Positions 35,506 to 44,632 of a stretch of DNA of 64,000 nt are shown here, in pieces; position 1 is the stretch's first letter, and each line of letters starts with the position of its first letter. The notes under the pieces were generated by a model that made no database searches, was not told the DNA's origin, and saw nothing but the letters and a program-made list of their open reading frames with translations. The position numbers and the translations under genes were made by a program. The DNA comes from Catenuloplanes indicus (GTDB lineage Bacteria > Actinomycetota > Actinomycetes > Mycobacteriales > Micromonosporaceae): NCBI RefSeq assembly GCF_030813715.1, contig NZ_JAUSUZ010000001.1:1798001-1862000 (forward strand). Direction: 5' to 3'.

Positions 35506-38268
35506 TCACGTCCGGTCGTACGCCTCCAGCGCCCGGGCGAGGCCGGCTCGCGCGGTCACGCCCAGTTTCGGGAAGATGCGGTACAGGTGGGTGCCGACCG
35601 TCCGGTGTGACAGCAGCAGCCGGTCGCCGATCTCGCGGTTGGTCAGGCCGGACGCGGCCAGCCGGGCGATCTGCAGCTCCTGCGGGGTCAGCGCGTCCGA
35701 GCCGGCGAGGGCGCGCACGCGGACGTGTTCACCGGAGGCGCGGATCTCTGCCTCGGCGCGGTCCGCCCAGGGCACCGTGCCGAGCGCACGGAAGATGCGG
35801 TGTGCCTCGCGCAGCGGCCCGCGCGCGTCGGCGGCCTGACGTTCGCGGCGCAGCCATTCGCCGTGCGCCAGCAGCAGCCGGGCCCGGTGCCACGGCCACG
35901 CCGCCAGGTCCGCGGCGATCGCCGCGTCGAACGCGGCCGCCGGATCGTCCGCCAGCAGCGGAGCAGTGGCGGTCACCGCGGCCCGCAGCAGGGGTGATCC
36001 GGTGCGCTCGGCCAGCGCGGCCAGTTCCGCGTGCAGCGGTCTCAGCCGGGCCAGCCGGCCGCTGCGTACCCCGGCCTCGATCAGTTCCGGCAGCGCCCAG
36101 GCCCGTACCTGCCGGTGGTGGGACGGCGACGCCGGGTCGACGATGCGCCAGAGCCGGTCGAAGGCGAGCGCGAACTCCCCCGCCCCCAAAGCCGCCGTGC
36201 CCCGGGCCAGTTCCACCTTGGCCAGCAGTGGATGTGCCCTGGACCGCAGCAGCACGGTCTCCGCCGCGGCCGCCGCGGACTCCGCGGCGTGCCGGTCGCC
36301 GCGCCGGCCGGCCACGATGCCGGCGGCCAGGCTCGCCATCACCGCCCAGCGCGGCTGGCCGACCTCCTCGGACAGCCGCCGGCACTCGACGGCGGAGGCC
36401 TCGCTCAGCTCCAGCTGTCCGAGGTGGAGGTGGGCCCAGGCATACGAGGAGAGCGCTTGGGCGAGCAGTCCGAGGTGCCCGCGTGCCCGCAGCGCCGGGA
36501 TGGCGCGGTCGAGACTGCGGATCACCGCCGGCATGTCCCCGGCCGCGCCCGCGGCCTGGCTGAGGCGTACGTCGTCGGCCGGCTCGCGGGGCTCGTCGCG
36601 TGCGGCGGCGTACCGGTGAAGGAACGGGGCCGAATGCTGCTCCGGTGCGATCAGGGCGAGCAGTGCGGCGCGGGTCAGTTCGTCGGCCCGTAGATCCGGA
36701 TGCCGGACCGTGTCGGCCAGCCGGTGCAGCACCGTCCCGGTCGGACCCACCCACCAGGCGCGGACCGCGGCGGAGGCGAGCGTGGAGAGTGCCTGCTCGG
36801 CGTGGCCGGCCGCCAGCTGCCGCCGGGTCAGCTCGATCGCGGCGACGACACCGGCGTCGCCGGGCCAGTCCCGCCGGAGCAATTCCTCCTGCCAGTACGC
36901 GAGCCGGGCGCGGTCGACCGGGTCGATGGCGAGTATCTCCAGCTCCGCGATCAGCCGCGCGAACCGGGGACCGCCGCCGGCGCCGAAGCCGATGTCCGCG
37001 GCGGTGACCAGGCGCCGCACCCGCTCGGCGGTGTCCGGGCTGAGCCGGGCCGCCCGCTCCATGGCCACGGACGCCGCGTCCGGCGCTCCGCGGCGCATGG
37101 CCCGGGAGGCGGCGCGTTCCAGCTCCGCGGCGACCGACTCGTCCGGTGCCAGGCACGCGGCGGCCCGGTGCCAGACCCGCCGGTCGGGGTCCGCGGCAAG
37201 AATCTCCGCCAGGGCCGCGTGAACGCCGTGCCGGTGCGCGGCGGTGGCCGCCCGGCGCACCGCGGATCGCATCAGCGGGTGCCGGAACCGCAGCGTGCCG
37301 TCACCGACCTCCAGCAGCCCGGTGTCGACCGCCTCGGCAAGGTCGCCCGGCCGGATCGCGCGGCCGGCGGCGCGGCCGGCCGCGGAGACGATCTCGTTCT
37401 GGTCGTCGCGGTCGTGCAGAGCCGCCGCGAGCAGCAGCATGCGTGTGTCGTGCGACAGTTCACGGGCCCGCATGCCGAACGTGCGCTCCAGCCGGTCGGT
37501 CAGTGGCAGGTCCTCGCCGTACGAGTCGTCGTGGTGCCGCAGCACGGCCGGCAATTCGACGAGCGCCAGCGGGTTGCCGCGCGCGACCTCCAGCGTCCGC
37601 TGCCGCCATCGCGGCGGCAGGTCAGGTGCGTGTGCCGCCAGCAGCCGGCTCGCGGTGTCGCCGTCCAGGCCGCCGAGCATCAGCTCGCGGGACGCGGGCA
37701 CGTCCCCCAGCGGGCCGGCCGGCTCGGTGTCACGCTGTGCGGCGATCACCACGACCCGGTGGCCGGGCAGCCGGTGCGCGACCGACGCCACCACCTGCGC
37801 CGTGGACCGATCCAGCCAGTGGGTGTCGTCCACGGTGACCAGTACCGGTGCCACGGCCGCCTCCCCCGCCAGCAGCGCCAGGACAGCCTCGCCGACCTCG
37901 TGCCGGGAGATCGGTTCGCTGTCGCCCAGACCGAGCGCGTTCAGCAGTGTGTCCCGCTGGGCCGGGGACAGTGCGGTGGCGCTGGCCAGCATCGGGTCCC
38001 GCCGGATGACAGGACGCAGCAGCTGGTGCAGGCCCGAGTAGGGCAGGTCGGACTCGATCGGGACACCCGCGCAGGCGAGGACCCGCATATTCCGGGCGAG
38101 GGCGCGCTGCCGGGCGGCGGACAGCAGCGCGGTCTTGCCGATGCCGGGCTCGCCCCGCACGATGACGACCACACCCCGGGAGACCGCGCCGGTCAACGCC
38201 GCGTCGATGACGACCAGATCGGCATCGCGGCCCAGCAGCGCTGGTTCCGGTGGTCGTCGCGTCACCAT
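35506..38268 (-). CDS. LAL-family LuxR regulator 2
   Basis: The 920-residue LAL is similar in plan to its neighbour: Walker A 'GEPGIGKTALL' at 39-49, 'VTVDDTHWLDRST' near 143, a helical TPR-like centre, and the C-terminal 'LTPQELQIARLAASGLTNRE' with 'LLSHRTVGTHLYRIFPKLGV'. The two LALs probably arose by an old duplication, since the helix-turn-helix regions are far more alike than the centres. It is the first of five leftward genes and is divergent from ligase 2, with about 130 bases between them that should contain both promoters. Confidence 0.92.
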   Translation of the reverse strand: MVTRRPPEPALLGRDADLVVIDAALTGAVSRGVVVIVRGEPGIGKTALLSAARQRALARNMRVLACAGVPIESDLPYSGLHQLLRPVIRRDPMLASATALSPAQRDTLLNALGLGDSEPISRHEVGEAVLALLAGEAAVAPVLVTVDDTHWLDRSTAQVVASVAHRLPGHRVVVIAAQRDTEPAGPLGDVPASRELMLGGLDGDTASRLLAAHAPDLPPRWRQRTLEVARGNPLALVELPAVLRHHDDSYGEDLPLTDRLERTFGMRARELSHDTRMLLLAAALHDRDDQNEIVSAAGRAAGRAIRPGDLAEAVDTGLLEVGDGTLRFRHPLMRSAVRRAATAAHRHGVHAALAEILAADPDRRVWHRAAACLAPDESVAAELERAASRAMRRGAPDAASVAMERAARLSPDTAERVRRLVTAADIGFGAGGGPRFARLIAELEILAIDPVDRARLAYWQEELLRRDWPGDAGVVAAIELTRRQLAAGHAEQALSTLASAAVRAWWVGPTGTVLHRLADTVRHPDLRADELTRAALLALIAPEQHSAPFLHRYAAARDEPREPADDVRLSQAAGAAGDMPAVIRSLDRAIPALRARGHLGLLAQALSSYAWAHLHLGQLELSEASAVECRRLSEEVGQPRWAVMASLAAGIVAGRRGDRHAAESAAAAAETVLLRSRAHPLLAKVELARGTAALGAGEFALAFDRLWRIVDPASPSHHRQVRAWALPELIEAGVRSGRLARLRPLHAELAALAERTGSPLLRAAVTATAPLLADDPAAAFDAAIAADLAAWPWHRARLLLAHGEWLRRERQAADARGPLREAHRIFRALGTVPWADRAEAEIRASGEHVRVRALAGSDALTPQELQIARLAASGLTNREIGDRLLLSHRTVGTHLYRIFPKLGVTARAGLARALEAYDRT

Positions 38269-38396
38269 CGAGGCGATGGTACGCCTCCGGTCCCTCCGGC
38301 ACCGGTCAGCCGCTCACGTATCGTCGACCCGGTGTTCATCGGGGTGGGACGAGATGTCCCGGACACCGCGAACGTGGTCGGCAGGAAGGCGCAAGG

Positions 38397-39797
38397 ATGG
38401 GTGATGGCAACCCGATGGACGTGCTGGCGTTGTTCCGGGACGCCGCGGCCGAGGTGCCCGCGTACCGGCGGTTCCTGTCGGAGCAGGGGGTCGATCCGGC
38501 ATCGGTGGTCAGCGTCGAGCAGATTCCGCTGACCAGCAAGTCGGGTTACCACCAACGTTACCCGTTGCCGGAGCGCTGCCGTGGCGGCCGGATCACCGGC
38601 GGCGACATCGTCGCGCTGTCGTCGGGCTCGTCCGGCACCCCGACCGTCTGGCCGCGGTCGGCCGCGGACGAGCACGGCGGTGCCGCCCGTATGGAGCACA
38701 TCCTGCGGGACGCGTTCCACGCGCACGAGCGCAGCACACTCGCGGTCGTGTGCTTCGCGCTCGGCCACTGGGTCGGCGGCATGTACGTCGCCGGCATCTG
38801 CCGGCGGCTGGCGGCGCGCGGCTACCCGATCACGGTCGCCCCCGCAGGCAACGACATCGACGAGGTGCTGCGGGTCATCGACGAGCTCGGTGACTTCTAC
38901 GACCAGATCGTGCTGCTGGGCTATCCGCCGTTCGTGAAGAACGTGGTCGACTCCGGGCTGGCGCGCGGAATGGACTGGACGTCGTACCGGATCAAGATCG
39001 TGATGGCCGGCGAGGTGATCAGTGAGCAGTGGCGTGACCTGATCGGGCTGCGCACCGGGATGACCGACCCGACCGCCGACGTGGCGAACATGTACGGCAC
39101 CGCGGACGGTGGCGTGCTCGCCACCGAGACGCCGCTGAGCGTGCGCATCCGCCGGTTCCTCGCCGGTCGGCCGGACCTCGCCAGGGCCGTGTTCGGCGAC
39201 ACCCGCCTGCCGACGCTGGCCCAGTTCGACCCGGCCACCCACCGGTTCGAGGCGCTCCCGGGCGGGACGCTGGCGTTCAGCACCGACGGCACGGTGCCGC
39301 TGGTGCGCTACCACATCGCCGACGAGGGCGGCGTCATCGCGCACGACAGCCTGATCGCGCTGTGCCGCGAGCACGGCTTCGACCCCGGCGAGGGTACGGA
39401 CCTGCCGTTCGTCTTCGTCTTCGGCCGGTCGATGTTCACCGTGTCGTTCTTCGGCGCGAACGTCTACCCGGAGGACGTGGCGGCGGCGCTGGAACGGCCC
39501 GCGGTCGCCGGCTGGGCGACCGGGCGGTTCGTGCTCCGCACGCTCGAGGACGTGGACCGCGACCGCCGGCTGAACGTCGTGGTCGAGCTGGCCACCGGCG
39601 AGGCGGCCACCGACGAGCGGCAGCGGGCCGCCGCCGAGGCGATCCGGGCCGAGCTGCTGCGGGTGAACAACGAGTTCGCGCATTACGTGCCGGCCGGGTA
39701 CCAGACGCCGGATGTCGAACTGAGGACCGCGGACGACCCGGAGTTCTTCCCGCACGGCATCAAGCACCGCTACACCCGGCCCGGCGTGGAGCACTGA
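38397..39797 (+). CDS. Adenylate-forming (PaaK-like) ligase 2
   Basis: The 466-residue paralogue of ligase 1 keeps all its motifs: 'LSSGSSGTPTVWPR', 'MYGTADGGVLATETPLSVRI', 'FGRSMFTVSFFGANVYPED' and 'GIKHRYTRP'. It also shares the N-terminal 'AEVPAYRRFLSEQGVDP'. Conservation runs the full length, so both copies are probably active on related acids. The ATG at 38397 has GAAGG seven bases upstream; an ATG seven codons later (38418) is also possible. It is divergent from the LAL genes and followed, in the opposite direction, by a broken ABC permease. Confidence 0.9.
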   Translation: MGDGNPMDVLALFRDAAAEVPAYRRFLSEQGVDPASVVSVEQIPLTSKSGYHQRYPLPERCRGGRITGGDIVALSSGSSGTPTVWPRSAADEHGGAARMEHILRDAFHAHERSTLAVVCFALGHWVGGMYVAGICRRLAARGYPITVAPAGNDIDEVLRVIDELGDFYDQIVLLGYPPFVKNVVDSGLARGMDWTSYRIKIVMAGEVISEQWRDLIGLRTGMTDPTADVANMYGTADGGVLATETPLSVRIRRFLAGRPDLARAVFGDTRLPTLAQFDPATHRFEALPGGTLAFSTDGTVPLVRYHIADEGGVIAHDSLIALCREHGFDPGEGTDLPFVFVFGRSMFTVSFFGANVYPEDVAAALERPAVAGWATGRFVLRTLEDVDRDRRLNVVVELATGEAATDERQRAAAEAIRAELLRVNNEFAHYVPAGYQTPDVELRTADDPEFFPHGIKHRYTRPGVEH

Positions 39798-39811
39798 CAT
39801 TCTCCCGGGCC

Positions 39812-41172
39812 TCAGCGAACGTCGCCCCACCGCAGCGCGGTGCCGAGGTCGAGCGCGCGGTTCACGCGCTCCTCGAGGAGCAGGGCGAACACCAGCACCG
39901 CCGCGGTCAGCGGCGGTAGCGCCACCACCGGCGGTGACAGCTCGATCAGGAGCAGGGTGCGGCCCGGGCCGGCGGACATCCCCATGGTCCTCAGCCGGGA
40001 CAGTGCCCGGCCGCACGCGGCCGTGTCCGCGACGGCCGTGACCGCGACCGCCAGCAGCGCGATCAGGACGCCGCCGGCGGCACCGGCCGAGTAGACGAGG
40101 GTGAGCAGACCGTTCGCGCCGCCATGTCCGAGCACGGCCCGCTGTTCGCCGGCCATGACGACGATGGCCGGCACCGGCAGGCCGGCCGGGCCGAGCGTAC
40201 GGCCGAGCTCCGCCGCGAGGGCCTCCGCCTGGCCGTCATCGCCGGTACGGTGCAGGGCGGCGGGATCGGCCGAGGCACCCGCGATCAGGTAGCGGTTGAT
40301 GATCGGCGCCACCGGCACGGACTGACGGGGCAGTACGACGAACTCGCGGGTGCCGGGATCGAGGCCGGGGAACGTCTCCGCGACCGCGGCGACCCGGAAG
40401 GCGAATCGGCGGCCGCGCACGTGCGCTGGCACCCACGTGCCAGCCAGCCATCCGGCGGCGACCGCGGGCGGCACACACGACGCCTCGGCCGCGCAACGGA
40501 CCGCGATCGCGGCGCCGGTACCGCCGCGCGCCCGCATCAGGCCGAATGCGGCGCGTCGCAGACGCACCGCCAGCCGCACGGGCGAAAGATCAGCTCGGTG
40601 AGCGCGGCGGCCAGCCCGGTCAGGACCATCGCGAGCAACGCCGACACGTACATCCCGACGATCCGGGTCGGTGCGGAGCCGGCCAGCGTGAACGCCTGTC
40701 CGAGCCGGGCGTCGATCGCCTCGGCGGCAGTCCGCGACAGCACCACCTCGGCGTCTCCGCCGGTGCGCGCGGACGCGCGTCCGCCGACCATCCGCGGTGC
40801 CGCGAGCGCACCGGCCTGCGACCGCAGGGTCACCGGTGGCGCGCACCGGCCGTCCACCGGGGTGCTCATCCCGGCCGGGCCGGCCTGGGCACCGAACCAG
40901 CCGGCCGCGAGCACGGCCGGCAGCGGTTCGGGAAGCGTGGTGCGATACCAGGACAGGTGCGACTCGAGGGCCGCCACGTCCACCGTCTCCCCGGGAACGC
41001 TGTCGTGCACGAAGCGCAGATCACGCGCGCCCGATTGCGGGCCGGTCACCAGGCCGGCGTTCGTACGCCCGGCCACCGCCCGCAGCAGCCCGGTGATCAG
41101 CAGCACGGCCAGCAGGCACAGCAGCGCGAGGCTCCCCCACGGCCCGGCCCTGAGCCGGCGGATCAGTGCCAT
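39812..41172 (-). pseudogene. ABC transporter permease (FtsX type), frameshifted and deleted
   Basis: The ATG at 41172 starts a typical permease N terminus ('LIRRLRAGPWGSLALLCLLA' membrane helix) followed by an extracytoplasmic stretch ('VLSRTAAEAIDARLGQAF'). The sequence then jumps to a second membrane region ('YVSALLAMVLTGLAAALTEL'). Near 40580 the frame shifts by one base, and 'LAVRLRRAAFGLMRARGG' continues in another phase to the C-terminal helices ('GGVLIALLAVAVTAVADTAA', 'LIELSPPVVALPPLTAAVLV'). Related actinomycete permeases have 800 or more residues; only about 450 codons remain, and no ATPase gene adjoins. The frameshift and internal loss make it a pseudogene. Confidence 0.75.
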
Positions 41173-41203
41173 CCGTACCCCGTTCTCGTCCTCGCCGCGG
41201 GAG

Positions 41204-41347
41204 TCAGCCGCGGCACAGTATCGGGGTGGCGCACCAGCTCGCCGTCGCCGCACCCGGACCGACCACGGCCGCCGCGAGCAGCCCCGCACCGACCAGGACG
41301 GCCACGGTCACCGTGACGGCCAGCGCGGCCGTCCTCTCCTTCGCCAT
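41204..41347 (-). CDS. Possible small membrane or secreted peptide, 47 residues
   Basis: An ATG at 41347 opens a 47-codon frame: 'MAKERTAALAVTVTVAVLVG' continues as a hydrophobic helix, then 'SWCATPILCRG' with two Cys at the C terminus. Third positions are mostly G/C. It ends 31 bases before the permease remnant on the same strand. No strong ribosome-binding site is present. It could be a small membrane protein, a two-Cys exported peptide, or the N-terminal scrap of another lost transporter gene. I do not recognise it. Confidence 0.4.
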   Translation of the reverse strand: MAKERTAALAVTVTVAVLVGAGLLAAAVVGPGAATASWCATPILCRG

Positions 41348-41578
41348 GACGCCCAGCGCAGCGCCCGGGCATCAACGTGACATCAGCACGGCGCAGACGC
41401 GCAGGCCAGACACCCCGGCTCGGGGCGCACCGGCCGCCGACGGCATGTTGATCGATCGTCGATCCGCCGCATGTGCGGTGGACCCATGCCCCGCTACGAG
41501 TGTTCGCGAGCGAGTGGAGCCGGGAGCACAGCGGCGCGAGGGCCGGTGCCCGGGCGTCGGGCCGAGGAGAGGAGCGGT

Positions 41579-42835
41579 GTGAAAGCCGTCTGTTACGCGG
41601 TGGGCACTCGTGGGGACGTGCAGCCGTTGGTCGCGCTGGCCGGGGCGCTCGCCGCCCGCGGCCATCAGGTCGTCGTCGGCTTGAACAGCGATCTCGTCGG
41701 ATTCGCGCGGCGGGCCGGTGTGGACGCCCGGCCGCTGAGCGTGGACGCACGCCGGTTCCTGCAGTCGCCGTCCGGGCAGCGGTGGCTGGCCGGCGGCGAC
41801 GTCCGCGCATACCTGAGGGAGCTGATCGCGGAACGGCGACGAGTCATCCGCGGCGTGCAACGGGACATGGGGTTGCTCGCCGGGGGCGCGGACGTGGTGA
41901 TCGGCACCCGCCTGATCGAGGAGGAGGCGTCCACGCTCGCCGAGTGGCAGCGTGTGCCGTTCCTTGGCCTGCACTACGCACCGGTACGCCCGAACGGCCG
42001 CTTCGCCTCCGTCATCGTCACGTCCCGGCGGCTGCCCCCGCCGCTCAACCGGCTCACCCACACCATCTACCAGCGACGGCTGTGGCGCAGCGGCCACGCC
42101 GACCTCAACGCCTTCCGGGCCTCGCTCGGCCTGCCACCGGCCACCGCGCCGGCCGACGTACGGCTGACCGCTGCCGGCGGAACCGACATCCAGGCCTACA
42201 GTCGCTTCCTGCTACCGGAACTGGCCGGGTGGGGCCCGGCCCGGCCGCTCGTCGGCAACCTGCGGCTGTCCCCGGCACAGCGCGCCGCGCTCGGCGAGGA
42301 CGAGCCGGGCCTGGCGGACTGGCTGGCCGCCGGGGAGCCACCGGTCTACTTCGGATTCGGCAGCATGCCGGTACAGGAACCGGCGCGGGTGCTCGACCTG
42401 ATCCGTACGGCGGCGCGCCGGCTGGGTGTCCGGGCGCTCATCGGAGCCGGCTGGAGTGACATGACGGCGCACACCCCGCAGGATCCGGACGTCCGCGTCG
42501 TCAGCACCATGGACCACGACGGGGTCCTACCCGCCTGCCGCGCCGCCGTCCACCACGGCGGGGCCGGCTCCACCGCCGCGTCGCTGGCCGCGGGCCTGCC
42601 CACCGTGATCTGCTCCGTCTTCTCCGACCAGCACTTCTGGGGCCGCACCGTACGGCGCCTCGGTGTCGGCGACACGTTCCGCTACACCCAGCTGTCCGCC
42701 GAACGGCTCGTCCGCACCACCGCACCGCTGCTCGCCGGCGGCCCCGCCGACCGGGCCGCCGCACTCGCCGGCCGGCTCGCCGGCGAGAACGCCACCGACA
42801 CCGCCGTGGCCCTGATCGAGCGGGCTGTCCGGTGA
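41579..42835 (+). CDS. MGT-type (GT1) glycosyltransferase
   Basis: The 418-residue GT-B glycosyltransferase has an acceptor domain starting 'AVGTRGDVQPLVALAGALAA', as in sterol and macrolide glycosyltransferases. The donor domain shows 'VYFGFGSMPV' near residue 260 and the nucleotide-sugar motif 'VHHGGAGSTAASLAAGLPTV' near 320 followed by 'SDQHFWGRTV'. It should transfer a sugar from a UDP- or dTDP-sugar to a small hydrophobic acceptor. No sugar-nucleotide genes are nearby, so the donor is probably a common one. The GTG at 41579 follows GGAGAGGAG. It precedes the ThDP enzyme on the same strand by 139 bases. Confidence 0.92.
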   Translation: MKAVCYAVGTRGDVQPLVALAGALAARGHQVVVGLNSDLVGFARRAGVDARPLSVDARRFLQSPSGQRWLAGGDVRAYLRELIAERRRVIRGVQRDMGLLAGGADVVIGTRLIEEEASTLAEWQRVPFLGLHYAPVRPNGRFASVIVTSRRLPPPLNRLTHTIYQRRLWRSGHADLNAFRASLGLPPATAPADVRLTAAGGTDIQAYSRFLLPELAGWGPARPLVGNLRLSPAQRAALGEDEPGLADWLAAGEPPVYFGFGSMPVQEPARVLDLIRTAARRLGVRALIGAGWSDMTAHTPQDPDVRVVSTMDHDGVLPACRAAVHHGGAGSTAASLAAGLPTVICSVFSDQHFWGRTVRRLGVGDTFRYTQLSAERLVRTTAPLLAGGPADRAAALAGRLAGENATDTAVALIERAVR

Positions 42836-42974
42836 GCGGGCGGCGACCCGCGCGGCGTACCCGCCCTTCGTGCCGCGAACGGCCCTGGTCCGCGGTCGAC
42901 GAGTTGTTGAGGCCCTGTCTACGTACCCGCGTTGCGCTTGACTCGCACGCCGTACGTTCTCAGGAGGAACCACG

Positions 42975-44582
42975 ATGAAGCTGCACGCGGCACTGGCACG
43001 CGCGCTGGCCGGGCACGGCGTCGACACGATCTTCGGATTGATGGGCGACGCCAACATGTTCCTGGTGCACAGCTTCGTGCACGAGATGGAACGTAGATAC
43101 GTCGCCGCGGCCCACGAGGCCGGCGCGATGTTCATGGGGTTCGGCTATGCGAGCCTGTCCGGCCGGCTCGGCGTCGTCACGGTCACACACGGCCCGGCGC
43201 TGACCAACACCGTCACCGGCCTGGTCGAGGCGGTCCGCGGCCGGGTACCGATGCTGCTGATCGCCGGCGACACCGCCACCACCGCCCGGGGGAACATCCA
43301 GGACATCGCGCAGCGCGACGTGGTCCTGCCCACCGGCGCGGGGTTCGAGCAAGCGCGCACGCCGGACACCGCGCTCACCGATCTCGCGATCGCGATACGC
43401 CGTGCCGTGGTGGAGCGGCGCCCGATCGTGTTCAACGTCCCGTCCGACCACATGTGGCGGGACGTGCGCTACGACGAGGTTCCGCCGCGGCTGCCGCCGG
43501 CCCAGACGCCACACCCGGATCCCGCCGCGGTCCGGCACGCCGCCGCGCACGTCGCCGCCGCGCAGCGACCGCTCGTGCTCGCCGGGCGGGGCGCCGTTGC
43601 CGCCCGGGCCGAGGTGCTCGCGCTGGCCGCCCGGATCGGCGCGCCGGTCGTCACCACGCTCAAGGCCACCGGCCTGTTCGACGGCGAGCCGGGTGCGCTG
43701 GGTCTCGCGGGCGGGCTGGCCGCCGCCACCGCCCGGCAGGTGATCGAGGAGTCCGACCTGCTGATCGCGGTCGGTGCCGGGCTGAACCGGTACACCACGG
43801 ACAACGGCGCGCTCCTGACCGGGCGGCGGGTCGTCGTGGTCGACACCGCGCCGGAGGACCACGTGGCGTACGACGCCGTGGTCCGCGGCGACGCCGCCGT
43901 GGTGGCCGCGGCACTGATCGAGCGGCTCGACGCGGCATCGGTACCGGCCACCCGGTTCCGGGACACCGTCACGTGGCGCCTGGACCGGCTCGGCCGGCCG
44001 GCACGACGCCGGCCGGACACCGCACCCGGGACGGTGGACGCGGAGACCGCGCTACGCCGCCTCGACGAGATCCTGCCGGCACAGCGCGTGGTGGTCAGCG
44101 ACGGCGGCCGCTTCATGATGGAGTCGCTGCGCCACATCCGGGTCCCCGACCCCCGTGGTTTCGTGTTCCCGGAGAACTTCGGGTCGATCGGCACCGGCAT
44201 GGGCGCGGCGATCGGCGCCGCCACCGCGTGCCCGGCCGGCCCGGTCGTGCTCGTCTGCGGCGACGGTGGCTTCATGCACGGCGGGATCGGCGAGTTCGCC
44301 ACCGCGGTCCGCGAGAACCTGGACGTGATCGTCGTGGTCTGCAACGACGGCGGGTACGGCGCGGAACACGTCCAGTTCGCCGACCGTGGCCTGGACCCTG
44401 GCCTGTCCCTGTTCTCCTGGCCGGACCTGGCCACCGTCGCCGACGCGCTCGGCGGCGACGGGGTGACCGTGCGGTCCGCCGACGACCTCGCGTACGCGGA
44501 GAAAGCCATCGCGGACCGGACCCGCCCGCTGCTCATCGACGTCCGCCTCGACGTACGGCAGATGACCCCGATGCCGCACTGA
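42975..44582 (+). CDS. Thiamine-diphosphate-dependent enzyme (ALS/benzoylformate-decarboxylase type)
   Basis: The 535-residue protein has the three-domain ThDP plan. The N-terminal Pyr domain carries the cofactor-activating Glu48 ('AAHEAGAMFMGFGYA') and 'THGPALTNTVTGLVEA'. The central domain follows, about 190-330. The C-terminal PP domain has the ThDP/Mg motif GDG at 429-431 and N457-D458 ('VCNDGGYGAEH'). Relatives decarboxylate 2-oxo acids or join them to aldehydes. The FAD-binding residues of acetolactate synthases are not evident, so a decarboxylase or carboligase of a specialised substrate is likely. AGGAGGA seven bases before the ATG is an excellent ribosome-binding site. It is followed by a bidirectional terminator. 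Confidence 0.92.
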   Translation: MKLHAALARALAGHGVDTIFGLMGDANMFLVHSFVHEMERRYVAAAHEAGAMFMGFGYASLSGRLGVVTVTHGPALTNTVTGLVEAVRGRVPMLLIAGDTATTARGNIQDIAQRDVVLPTGAGFEQARTPDTALTDLAIAIRRAVVERRPIVFNVPSDHMWRDVRYDEVPPRLPPAQTPHPDPAAVRHAAAHVAAAQRPLVLAGRGAVAARAEVLALAARIGAPVVTTLKATGLFDGEPGALGLAGGLAAATARQVIEESDLLIAVGAGLNRYTTDNGALLTGRRVVVVDTAPEDHVAYDAVVRGDAAVVAAALIERLDAASVPATRFRDTVTWRLDRLGRPARRRPDTAPGTVDAETALRRLDEILPAQRVVVSDGGRFMMESLRHIRVPDPRGFVFPENFGSIGTGMGAAIGAATACPAGPVVLVCGDGGFMHGGIGEFATAVRENLDVIVVVCNDGGYGAEHVQFADRGLDPGLSLFSWPDLATVADALGGDGVTVRSADDLAYAEKAIADRTRPLLIDVRLDVRQMTPMPH

Positions 44583-44590
44583 GACGGTAC

Positions 44591-44622
44591 GGCGCCCGCC
44601 GGTCCCCGTACCGGCGGGCGCC
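44591..44622. terminator. Bidirectional terminator, 13-bp stem
   Basis: GGCGCCCGCCGGT (44591-44603) pairs perfectly with ACCGGCGGGCGCC (44610-44622) around a six-base loop, between the convergent ThDP-enzyme and sorbosone-dehydrogenase genes. Confidence 0.8.
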
Positions 44623-44632
44623 ACCGCACGCG

